From: JBDSLU01 sp039916225
GTDB lineage: Bacteria; Acidobacteriota; Vicinamibacteria; Vicinamibacterales; Vicinamibacteraceae
Direction: 5' to 3'
NCBI GenBank assembly: GCA_039916225.1
Contig: JBDSLU010000146.1
Location: 1-8,506 of the forward strand
Length of the DNA: 8,506 nucleotides
The notes below the pieces were generated by a model that was not told where the DNA came from, searched no databases, and was given only the letters and a program-made list of their open reading frames with translations. The translations under genes were made by a program, and so were the position numbers. Positions 1 through 8,506 of the stretch are shown here, piece after piece. Within the stretch, counting starts at the first letter, position 1, and every line of letters begins with the position of its first letter.

Positions 1-22
1 GCCGGTTCCGCCTGGAACCGGC
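1..22. terminator. Perfect hairpin at the window edge, possible terminator
   Basis: Positions 1-9 (GCCGGTTCC) and 14-22 (GGAACCGGC) are perfect reverse complements around a 4-base loop (GCCT). The result is a 9-bp GC-rich stem. No T-run follows on either strand, so this is not a canonical intrinsic terminator. It lies downstream of the leftward HtrA gene and may also lie at the 3' end of a gene outside the window. It could instead be part of a dispersed palindromic repeat. The stem is certain; the function is a guess. Confidence 0.4.
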
Positions 23-79
23 ACGCCGCAAGGGGATGGTATGCGAAGGACTCAGCGACCGCAACCGCCGCCGGCTGCC

Positions 80-108
80 CGCGGGCGGACCGGAGCGGTC
101 CGTCCGCG
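80..108 (-). terminator. Hairpin just downstream of the HtrA gene, possible transcript end
   Basis: Positions 80-91 and 97-108 pair over 12 bp, with 11 Watson-Crick pairs and one G-T pair at 85/103, around the 5-base loop GGAGC. The stem begins 15 bases beyond the stop codon of the leftward HtrA gene, where a 3'-end structure is expected. The minus-strand sequence after the stem is GC-rich with no U-tract, so the hairpin may act as a factor-assisted terminator or mRNA-stabilising structure. The rest of 1-123 shows no credible gene. Confidence 0.45.
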
Positions 109-123
109 GACCGACGCCGCGGG

Positions 124-1650
124 CTACGCCGCCGGCCGTTCGAGCGGGATGTAGGCCGGCTGGCCCTTTCGCTCGATCAGGAGCAGCGCCGGACGACCGG
201 CGGGCACGCGGGACAGCGCCGCCTTCAGGTCGTCGCCATCGGCCACCTTGGTCCGATTCACCGAGACGATGACGTCGCCCGGCTCGATGCCCGCCTCACC
301 GGCCGGCCCGGACGGATCGACCGCCGCCACCACGACGCCGCTGCGGCTGCGGCTCCGCAGCTGCCGCGCGAGTTCCGGCGTCAGCGGATCGACGTCGAGG
401 CCGTAGCGGCCGGTCGGCTTGGCCGGAGCGGCGGACGGCGCCTCTTCGTCGTCGCCCTCACGCTCGGCGTTGGCCGGCCGCTCGTCGAGCGCCAGCGACA
501 GCGAGCGCTTGGCGCCGTCGCGGACGATGTCGAGCGTCACCTTCGTGCCCGGCGCCAGCCGCCCCACCGCGTTGCGCAGGGCGTTGGACGAGTCGATCGG
601 CTTGCCGTCGAGCGACAGGATGACGTCGCCCTGCTCCAGTCCGGCGCGCTCGGCGGCGCCGTCTTCGGTGACCTGGCTGACGATGGCGCCGCGCACCTCG
701 GACAGGCCGAGGCTCTGCGCCAGGCTCGCGTTGACGCCCTGCACGACGACGCCGAGCAGGCCGCGGCGCACGGTGCCGCGCTCGAGCAGCTGCGTCATCA
801 CGTCGTGCGCCATCGTCGACGGGATGGCGAAGCCGATGCCGATGTTGCCGCCCGTCGGCGAGAGAATCTGCGAGTTGATGCCGACCAGCTCGCCGCGCAG
901 GTTGACCAGCGCGCCGCCGGAGTTGCCGCGATTGATCGGCGCGTCCGTCTGCAGGAAGTCCTCGTAGCCGCCGCGCACCGCGCCGGTCGATCGATCCTTG
1001 GCGCTGATGATGCCCATGGTGACGGTCTGGCCGAGGCCGAGCGGGTGGCCGATGGCGAGCACGACGTCACCGACGCGGACCTGCGACGAATCGGCCAGCG
1101 GGATCGTCTTGAAGCCGGCGCCGGCGACCTTCAGCACGGCGAGGTCGCTCGGCGGATCGGTGCCGACGACCTTGGCCGAGAGGGTGCGTCCGTCGACGAA
1201 CTCGACGGTGACCCGCTCGGCTCCGGCAACGACGTGGTTGTTGGTCAGGACATAGCCGTCCTGGGTGACCACGACGCCCGAGCCCAGCCCCGCTTCGCGG
1301 TGCGGGGCCTGACTGCCCTCCTCGCCGAAGAAGCGCCGCAACGGGTTGTCGCCGTTCATCGAGGTCTGCTGGACCATCCGCGACGACCGCACCGCGACGA
1401 CCGCGGGCGAGACCGTCTGGACGAGATCGGCGTAGGACGTGGCCACCGGGCCGCTGGCGAGCAGCGCCGGGCTGGCGGCATGGATGGTGGGCGAAGCCTG
1501 GGCCATCGGCGCCGGCGCGGCGCCGAAGAACGCCGGCCACGCCGCCCCGCCGACGGTCATGGCCGCGGCGGCCACGGCCACGGCAATGCCCGTGCGGACG
1601 CGGCGGGCGGGGGCGGACGGCGGAACCTGGGGAATGGGCGAGTCGACCAT
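124..1650 (-). CDS. DegP/HtrA-family serine endoprotease (Do family) with two PDZ domains
   Basis: This is a 508-residue periplasmic-type protease/chaperone of the trypsin-like DegP/DegQ family, which degrades or refolds damaged envelope proteins. A basic Arg-Arg stretch precedes a hydrophobic segment (about 20-44), which is a signal peptide or membrane anchor. The protease domain spans about 70-290, with His139 in TNNHVV, Asp169 in SDLAVLKV and Ser244 in the loop INRGNSGGALVN, so the triad is intact. PDZ1 covers about 292-388. An acidic linker rich in Glu/Asp/Ala/Pro (390-412) leads to PDZ2 (413-505). Length and order match the Do family. The start at 1650 is chosen because a strong AAGGAGAGG lies just upstream; the frame stays open to 1755 but those 35 residues look non-coding. 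The gene is divergent from the sensor kinase. Family is certain; DegP versus DegQ type cannot be told. Confidence 0.95.
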   Translation of the reverse strand: MVDSPIPQVPPSAPARRVRTGIAVAVAAAAMTVGGAAWPAFFGAAPAPMAQASPTIHAASPALLASGPVATSYADLVQTVSPAVVAVRSSRMVQQTSMNGDNPLRRFFGEEGSQAPHREAGLGSGVVVTQDGYVLTNNHVVAGAERVTVEFVDGRTLSAKVVGTDPPSDLAVLKVAGAGFKTIPLADSSQVRVGDVVLAIGHPLGLGQTVTMGIISAKDRSTGAVRGGYEDFLQTDAPINRGNSGGALVNLRGELVGINSQILSPTGGNIGIGFAIPSTMAHDVMTQLLERGTVRRGLLGVVVQGVNASLAQSLGLSEVRGAIVSQVTEDGAAERAGLEQGDVILSLDGKPIDSSNALRNAVGRLAPGTKVTLDIVRDGAKRSLSLALDERPANAEREGDDEEAPSAAPAKPTGRYGLDVDPLTPELARQLRSRSRSGVVVAAVDPSGPAGEAGIEPGDVIVSVNRTKVADGDDLKAALSRVPAGRPALLLIERKGQPAYIPLERPAA

Positions 1651-1781
1651 GGGTATCTGTTCCTCTCCTTGCGAAGCTGTCGGGGCAGGCCACCCCTGCA
1701 TGTAGGACGTCGGATCCGGGCGGCTGGTCGGCGTATGATGCCGGCCATGCCTCAACCGTTCGGTGCCCGGGACTCGTTCCG
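1651..1781. promoter_or_regulatory. Divergent promoter region between the HtrA and kinase genes
   Basis: This 131-base gap separates two divergent start codons, so it must hold promoters for both genes unless transcription begins farther away. On the plus strand TATGAT at 1734-1739 matches five of six bases of a -10 box and would give a leader of about 36 bases for the kinase, but no good -35 lies 16-18 bases upstream. On the minus strand GGAAC occurs near the kinase end (1775-1780 region), resembling the -35 core of ECF/sigma-E promoters, but no convincing -10 follows. The kinase start at 1782 has no clear Shine-Dalgarno. The region's role is near certain from its layout; the individual boxes are weak. 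Confidence 0.5.
1662..1670 (-). promoter_or_regulatory. Shine-Dalgarno site fixing the HtrA start
   Basis: On the minus strand this reads AAGGAGAGG, ending 11 bases before the ATG at 1650-1648. It is the clearest ribosome binding site in the window. It supports the 1650 start over the in-frame ATG at 1701 and the start at 1755. Confidence 0.8.
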
Positions 1782-4193
<2,412 letters not shown>

Positions 4194-4770
4194 GCCTCGG
4201 CCTGGACCGTCGCACGTCGCTCGCCGCCCTCAGCGTCCTCACCACGCACGCCCTGTTTCCGCGGCTGCTCGCGGCCTGGTCGCAGACGCAGACTGCTGGG
4301 ACACCGGCCGGAGCCGGGCCGGCAACGGCCGCCGACGGGTGGCGGCCCCGGGCGCTCGACGCCGCCGGCGGCGCGCAACTCGCGGCCGTCGTCGATGCGA
4401 TCCTGCCCGACACGGACACGCCGGGGGCGCGTGCCGCGGGCGTCCACGTGTTCATCGATCTGGCCGTCGCCGAGTGCCTGTCCGTCGGTGACCAGGACGC
4501 CTTTCGGACCGGTCTGGCGTCGCTCGATGCGTCGTGCCGGCGCGCCCACGGCGCCGGGCTCGACACGGTCGCGCCCGCGGCGCTGTCCGCGCTGCTCCGC
4601 GAAGCCGAGGCCGCGGGCACACCGTTCGTGAAGACCGTGAAGGGCCTGACCGTGCTCGGCTACGGCACCTCACGGATCGGCGCCACGCAGGCCCTCGCCG
4701 ACGATCCGTCGCCCGGCCGCTATCGCGGCTGCATCGACTTGGCGCCAGGGCAGCGCACCTGGGCCGAGCG

Positions 4771-6462
4771 ATGACGCCCACCGCGCAAGCCAGCCACACC
4801 TACGACGCGATCGTCGTCGGTTCCGGCATCAGCGGCGGCTGGGCGGCCAAGGTGCTGACCGAAGGCGGACTTCGCACGCTCGTCCTCGAGCGCGGGCGCC
4901 CGGTCGAACACGTCAAGGACTACCCCACCGCCAACCTCTCGCCGTGGGAGCTGCCGCACGGCAACCGCGCCACCGCGCAGGACGTCGCCGACTCGCCGAT
5001 CCAGAGCCAGCTGTATCTCTACGGCCAGGACTCGAAGCACTTCCTGGTCAAGGACGTCGAGCATCCCTACAACCAGGTCAAGCCGTTCCAGTGGTTCCGC
5101 GGCTACCACGTCGGCGGTCGCTCCCTGCTGTGGGCCCGGCACTGCTTCCGCTGGAGCGACCTCGACTTCACCGCCAACGCCCGCGAAGGCGTCGGCATCG
5201 ACTGGCCGATTCGCTACGCCGACATCGCGCCGTGGTACGACGTCGTCGAACGCTTCATCGGCGTGAGCGGCGAGAACGCCGGCCTGCCGCAGTTGCCCGA
5301 CGGCCAGCTCCTGCCGCCGTTCGAGATGAACTGCGTCGAGGCGAACCTCAAGGCGCGACTGCCGCAGGTCTTCGGCGATCGCGTGCTCATCGCCAGCCGC
5401 TGCGCCGTCCTCAGCCAGCCGCACAACGGCCGCGGCTCGTGCCAGGCGCGCAATCGCTGCCAGCGCGGCTGTCCGCACGGCGCCTACTTCTCGAGCAACA
5501 GCTCGACACTGCCGGCCGCCGCCGCCACCGGACGGCTGACGCTGCGCCCGTTCTCGATCGTCCACAGCGTCATCTGCGATCCGAACACCGGCCGTGCCGC
5601 CGGCGTCCGCGTCATCGACACCGAGACGAAGGCGACGACCGACTACTTCGCCAAGGTCGTGTTCCTGAACGCCTCGGCGCTGGCCACGACCGGCATCCTG
5701 CTCAACTCGACCTGCCCGCAGCACCCGAACGGCTTCGGCAACAGCAGCGGCGTGCTCGGCCACTACCTGATGGATCACCACGCCGCGGTCGGCGCGCAGG
5801 GCGTCCATCCAGGCTACGCGGACAAGTACTATGCGGGACGGCGCAGCACCAGCGTCTACGTGCCGCGCTTCCGCAATGTCTCGACCCGTCACGACGGCTT
5901 CACGCGCGGCTACGCCTACGAGGTCTACACCGTCCGCGGTGGCTGGAAGGATCGCGGCAACGGCCCTGGCATCGGCGCCGACTTCAAGGCGTCGCTGTCG
6001 AAGCCGGGCCCGTGGACGCTGTGGATGGAAGGCTACGGCGAGACGCTGCCGCGCCACGAGAATCGCGTGTCCCTGAACCGGGAGACGCGCGACCAGTGGG
6101 GTTTGCCGACGCTCGACATCGACATGACCTACGGCCCGAACGAGACGGCCATGCGGCTCGACATGGCCGAACAAGCGGCGGCGATCACGCGGGCCGGCGG
6201 CTTCGAGAACGTCTCGACGTTCAACGACACGCCGATCCCCGGCGCGGTGATCCACGAGATGGGGACAGCGCGCATGGGCGGCGACCCGAAGCAGTCGGTG
6301 GTCAACCGCTTCAACCAGCTGCACGACGCGCCGAACGTCTTCGTGACGGACGGCGCGTGCATGGCGTCGACGGCGTGCCAGAACCCGTCGCTGACCTACA
6401 TGGCGCTGACCTCGCGCGCCGCCACCTTCGCGATCGACGCCCTGAAACGCGGCGACCTGTAG
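4771..6462 (+). CDS. GMC-family FAD-dependent dehydrogenase, catalytic subunit with iron-sulfur-type Cys motif
   Basis: This 563-residue enzyme is predicted to oxidise a sugar or other alcohol using FAD. The dinucleotide fold begins at YDAIVVGSGISGG (11-23), with Glu40 at the end of the second strand (VLERG). The GMC motif HVGGRSLLWA lies at 113-122. The C-terminal domain holds HEMGTARMGG (495-504) and CQNPSLT (536-542), so the catalytic His495/Asn538 pair is in the usual place. Cys224, Cys230 and Cys234 have the C-x5-C-x3-C spacing of the [3Fe-4S] site in bacterial FAD-glucose dehydrogenase, followed by Pro-His-Gly-Ala. There is no signal peptide, which fits co-export with the Tat-tagged small subunit encoded just upstream (ATGA overlap). 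The ATG at 4771 is chosen for that overlap and because the flavin fold starts right after it. No cytochrome c subunit gene is present in the window. Substrate is unknown; glucose-, sorbitol- or gluconate-type compounds are candidates. Confidence 0.93.
   Translation: MTPTAQASHTYDAIVVGSGISGGWAAKVLTEGGLRTLVLERGRPVEHVKDYPTANLSPWELPHGNRATAQDVADSPIQSQLYLYGQDSKHFLVKDVEHPYNQVKPFQWFRGYHVGGRSLLWARHCFRWSDLDFTANAREGVGIDWPIRYADIAPWYDVVERFIGVSGENAGLPQLPDGQLLPPFEMNCVEANLKARLPQVFGDRVLIASRCAVLSQPHNGRGSCQARNRCQRGCPHGAYFSSNSSTLPAAAATGRLTLRPFSIVHSVICDPNTGRAAGVRVIDTETKATTDYFAKVVFLNASALATTGILLNSTCPQHPNGFGNSSGVLGHYLMDHHAAVGAQGVHPGYADKYYAGRRSTSVYVPRFRNVSTRHDGFTRGYAYEVYTVRGGWKDRGNGPGIGADFKASLSKPGPWTLWMEGYGETLPRHENRVSLNRETRDQWGLPTLDIDMTYGPNETAMRLDMAEQAAAITRAGGFENVSTFNDTPIPGAVIHEMGTARMGGDPKQSVVNRFNQLHDAPNVFVTDGACMASTACQNPSLTYMALTSRAATFAIDALKRGDL
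5440..5472 (+). other. Candidate [3Fe-4S] cysteine motif in the dehydrogenase
   Basis: Codons for Cys224, Cys230 and Cys234 lie at 5440, 5458 and 5470. In Burkholderia FAD-glucose dehydrogenase the corresponding segment has Cys at relative positions 0, 1, 6 and 10. Here positions 0, 6 and 10 are Cys and position 1 is Gln. Three cysteines suffice for a three-iron cluster, so the site may be functional. The spacing match is from memory of that enzyme, not from an alignment. Confidence 0.55.
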
Positions 6463-6493
6463 GCCGCGCTGGCGCCTCACGCCGAGCCGACGA
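6463..6493. other. Short convergent intergenic gap
   Basis: Only 31 bases separate the dehydrogenase stop (TAG, ending 6462) from the lactonase stop on the other strand (6494-6496). The gap is GC-rich, with no strong stem and no T-run, so no intrinsic terminator is visible for either transcript. Overlapping 3' ends are therefore likely. Confidence 0.6.
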
Positions 6494-7672
6494 TCACCGC
6501 ACGAACTCGAAGCTGACCGGCTTGCCGACCGAGATCGTGTGGCCGGTCGCCGTCAGCGTGCCCTTGGCGGCGTCGATCTTGAAGACACCGACCGTGTCGC
6601 TGTTCTGGTTGCCGGCGACGAGGAACGCTCCGGTCGGATCGATGTTGAAAGCGCGCGGCGCCTTGCCCCCGGTCGGCACGTGCTGCAGCAGCGTCAGCTT
6701 GCCGGTCGAGGCGTCGACGCCGTAGACCACCAGGCTGTCGTGGCCGCGGTTCGAGCCGTAGAGGAAGCGGCCGGACGGGTGCAGGATCAACTCGGCGGTG
6801 CTGTAGCCAGGCGCGACCGCCTCGCCCGCCGGCAGCGTGCTGATCGTCTGGGTCTGCGTCAGCGCGCCCGTCGACGTATTCCGGTCGTAGCCGACGACGG
6901 TGCACAGCATCTCGGTGATCACGTAGGCGTGTTTGCCGTCACGGCTGATGGCGATGTGGCGCGGGCCGGAGCCGGCCGGCGTAACCGTCGCGAACGGCGG
7001 CGTCGCCGGCGCGATGGTGCCGGCTGCGGCGTCGATGCGGTAGATCAGCACCTGGTCGAGGCCGAGGTCCGGCGCATAGAGGAACGTGCCCGACGGATCG
7101 GGCGTCACGGCGTGCGCGTGCGGCCCGGCCTGGCGAGCCTTGTTGGCGCTGGAGCCCTTGTGCTGGACGAAGGTCCCGGCCGGCTTCAGCCTGCCGTCGG
7201 CGTCCGTCGCATAGGCGGCGACGCTGCCGCCGCCGTAGTTGGCCGCGAAGACCATCCGCCCGGCGACGCTGACATGGGCCGGTCCGCCGCCGACCGTCGA
7301 CTGGGCGTTCAGCAGCTTCAACGTCCCCGCCGCCTTGTCGATGGCATAGCCGGTCACGGCCCCGCCGGGCTTGCCGTCGACGGCGTCGACCTCGTTGATG
7401 GCGTAGAGGAAGCGGCCGTCGGCGCTGGCGGCCAGGAAGCTCGGGTTGCGGCCTTCCGCCGCCAGCACCGGTGCCGACAGCGCGCCCGTCGACGGATCCA
7501 GGCGCGACACGTAGATGCCCTTGCTCGCCGGGCTCGTGTAGGTGCCGATGAAGACCAGCGTGCCGGGGCCAGCTGCGCCTGATTGCGCGACGACCGGCAC
7601 GACGAGGGCGACGACGCTCAGCAGCGCGGCCACGCCAAGGAGGAGGGTACGGCTTCGATAGGTACAGCGCAT
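6494..7672 (-). CDS. Exported seven-bladed propeller lactonase (6-phosphogluconolactonase/YbhE-like family)
   Basis: This 392-residue protein belongs to the lactonase beta-propeller family, which includes cytoplasmic Pgl of E. coli and carboxymuconate lactonizing enzymes. Here residues 1-29 form a clear Sec signal peptide (basic n-region, Leu/Val core, cleavage near VVA before Gln30), so it acts in the periplasm and is longer than the roughly 330-residue cytoplasmic form. Blade repeats recur with the pattern Asp/Ser-x-x-Gly-(Arg/Thr)-Phe-Leu-Tyr and end in a Tyr-x-(Ile/Val)-Asp-x-x-x-Gly strand: near 38-64, 75-120, 131-163, 184-222, 236-272, 291-326 and 338-374. Family hallmarks include FIGTYTS (41-47), GPAHV (130-134), GPHAH (183-187) and GPRHI (236-240). 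It follows the MBL-fold gene by 19 bases on the same strand and converges on the dehydrogenase gene. The substrate is probably a sugar lactone, but this is not proven by sequence. The start ATG has only a weak ribosome site. Confidence 0.92.
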   Translation of the reverse strand: MRCTYRSRTLLLGVAALLSVVALVVPVVAQSGAAGPGTLVFIGTYTSPASKGIYVSRLDPSTGALSAPVLAAEGRNPSFLAASADGRFLYAINEVDAVDGKPGGAVTGYAIDKAAGTLKLLNAQSTVGGGPAHVSVAGRMVFAANYGGGSVAAYATDADGRLKPAGTFVQHKGSSANKARQAGPHAHAVTPDPSGTFLYAPDLGLDQVLIYRIDAAAGTIAPATPPFATVTPAGSGPRHIAISRDGKHAYVITEMLCTVVGYDRNTSTGALTQTQTISTLPAGEAVAPGYSTAELILHPSGRFLYGSNRGHDSLVVYGVDASTGKLTLLQHVPTGGKAPRAFNIDPTGAFLVAGNQNSDTVGVFKIDAAKGTLTATGHTISVGKPVSFEFVR

Positions 7673-7691
7673 GGGGATCTCGACTTGGGGG

Positions 7692-8506
7692 TCAGTACTT
7701 TTTCGCGTCCAGGTCCTGGTAGACCTTTTCGATGTTCGCCCCGACCGATCCGGCGAACTCGCCGTTCATGCCGGCATCGTATTTCGGTTTCAGCACGGCC
7801 GTGACCGAGGCCGTCGCCTGCGGCAGCGTCTCACCGCGGCCGCGGGCCGTCCGGACCGCCGCCACCAGATCTACGAGGTAGTCGCGGAAGAAGCGGAGGT
7901 GGGCCCGCGGCTTGACGGTACCGTGGCCGCCGATGATGTGATCGAACGCCAGCCTGTCGAGGGCATCGAGCGTCGCTACCCATTCCGGCGGATACGAGTC
8001 GGCCATGTACGGCATCCACCCGTGCAGCAGGTCGCCGGTGGCCACGACGCGCTCCTTGGGCAGCCAGGCGACGACGTCACCGCTGGTGTGACCGCGGCCC
8101 AGGAACAGCAGGACGACGCGCCGATCGCCGCGGTGGATGATCAGCGACTTGTCGAAGGTGAGATCGGGCAGCGTCAGCTCCAGGCTCTTGATCTCCTGGA
8201 GATAGTCTTTCTGCTGCGCGATCTCGTCCGTCAGCCGCGTCCTGGTCGGAGCGTCGGTCGCCTTGGCGAGTTCCGCTTCGAGCGCGGCGATCTGCCCGGG
8301 CGTGCTGGCGAGCTGGTCTTTGAGTCGTTGCCCGCCCAGCGTTTTCAGGTTCTCGCGCGTCGCCTCCGAGGCGACGATGGCCACCTGTTTCGGGAACGCG
8401 ACCGGGTAGGCGTGGTTGCCCTGGGCGTGATCCCAGTGGAAATGCGTGTTGACCGCGAAGCGGACCGGCTGGTCGGTGATCGCCCGGATCTGCGCGATCA
8501 GCGCCG
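7692..8506 (-). CDS. MBL-fold metallohydrolase, N-terminus outside the window
   Basis: The reading frame stays open through the right edge of the window, so the gene is partial at its 5' end; 270 C-terminal residues are present. Numbering from the first full codon at 8504, the metal site is complete: His21-Phe-His23-Trp-Asp25-His26 within NTHFHWDHAQGN, His139 in GRGHTSGD, Asp158 in ATGDLLH and His194 in IGGHGTV. A GTG at 8382-8384 could be taken as a start but would remove the HxHxDH motif, so it is rejected. Asp158 rather than Cys argues against a B1 beta-lactamase; this is a general dinuclear-zinc hydrolase related to glyoxalase II or quinoprotein-relay hydrolases. Residues 52-108 form a long, charged, helix-like insertion between the first two metal motifs. 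A helical tail (200-270) follows the last ligand. It lies 19 bases upstream of the lactonase gene and probably shares its transcript. The substrate is unknown and a signal peptide cannot be judged. Confidence 0.9.
   Translation of the reverse strand, partial: ALIAQIRAITDQPVRFAVNTHFHWDHAQGNHAYPVAFPKQVAIVASEATRENLKTLGGQRLKDQLASTPGQIAALEAELAKATDAPTRTRLTDEIAQQKDYLQEIKSLELTLPDLTFDKSLIIHRGDRRVVLLFLGRGHTSGDVVAWLPKERVVATGDLLHGWMPYMADSYPPEWVATLDALDRLAFDHIIGGHGTVKPRAHLRFFRDYLVDLVAAVRTARGRGETLPQATASVTAVLKPKYDAGMNGEFAGSVGANIEKVYQDLDAKKY

Noticed and set aside
1651..1755. N-terminal extension of HtrA by 35 residues
   Set aside because: The strong AAGGAGAGG at 1662-1670 sets the start at 1650, and the extra residues do not look like a signal sequence and would fill most of the divergent promoter region.
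4534..4770. N-terminal extension of the GMC dehydrogenase by 79 residues
   Set aside because: The extension is Arg-rich and overlaps the small-subunit gene; the ATG at 4771 sits in an ATGA overlap and directly precedes the flavin-binding fold.
4720..6480. A 586-codon open frame antisense to the GMC dehydrogenase
   Set aside because: It mirrors the dehydrogenase codons, has low-complexity Arg/Ala/Val composition and no recognisable family features.
6463..6493. Bidirectional terminator between the convergent genes
   Set aside because: Only very short stems (about 4 bp) and no T-run can be found in the 31 bases.
6539..7582. A 347-codon plus-strand frame across the lactonase gene
   Set aside because: It is the complement of a well-supported propeller protein and has an Arg/Gly/Val/Asp-biased composition without motifs.
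7692..8384. MBL-fold gene as a complete 230-residue protein starting at GTG 8384
   Set aside because: The frame continues upstream to the window edge and encodes the essential HxHxDH motif there, so the gene is longer and only partly visible.

Overview
The window is a very GC-rich, densely coding stretch from an environmental Gram-negative-type bacterium. The likely source is Acidobacteriota (Vicinamibacteria-like), with Myxococcota or a similar phylum as alternatives. This placement is inferred from gene content: a Hanks-type Ser/Thr kinase with a sensor domain, a GMC dehydrogenase paired with a gluconate 2-dehydrogenase subunit 3 protein, an exported propeller lactonase and a stand-alone MBL-fold hydrolase. 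No rRNA, tRNA, CRISPR array, insertion sequence or phage gene was seen.

Layout, left to right. (1) 1-123 has no gene but carries two strong hairpins, downstream of a leftward gene. (2) 124-1650 (-) encodes a DegP/HtrA-type serine protease with an N-terminal hydrophobic segment, an intact His-Asp-Ser triad and two PDZ domains. (3) 1651-1781 is a divergent promoter region. (4) 1782-4193 (+) encodes a Ser/Thr kinase with a threonine-motif N-terminal tail, one transmembrane helix and a C-terminal Cache-like sensor domain predicted to lie outside the cytoplasm. (5) 4142-4774 (+) encodes a Tat-targeted gluconate 2-dehydrogenase subunit 3 family protein whose best start lies inside the kinase gene. 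(6) 4771-6462 (+) encodes a GMC-family FAD dehydrogenase that overlaps the previous gene by ATGA and carries a cysteine motif like the [3Fe-4S] site of bacterial FAD-glucose dehydrogenase. (7) 6494-7672 (-) encodes an exported seven-bladed propeller lactonase. (8) 7692-8506 (-) encodes an MBL-fold metallohydrolase whose N-terminus lies beyond the window. It sits 19 bp upstream of the lactonase and is probably co-transcribed with it.

Possible biology. The kinase, small subunit and dehydrogenase overlap, so they probably form one transcription unit. The dehydrogenase would oxidise a sugar or sugar-like alcohol in the periplasm, carried there by its Tat-tagged small partner. A lactone product could be opened by the exported lactonase encoded convergently next door. 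The kinase could read an extracytoplasmic signal and pass it on by phosphorylation, possibly to FHA-domain proteins, because its tail repeats a Thr-x-x-Asp motif. The divergent HtrA protease adds an envelope quality-control element. These functional links are inferences; the domain assignments are well supported by visible motifs.
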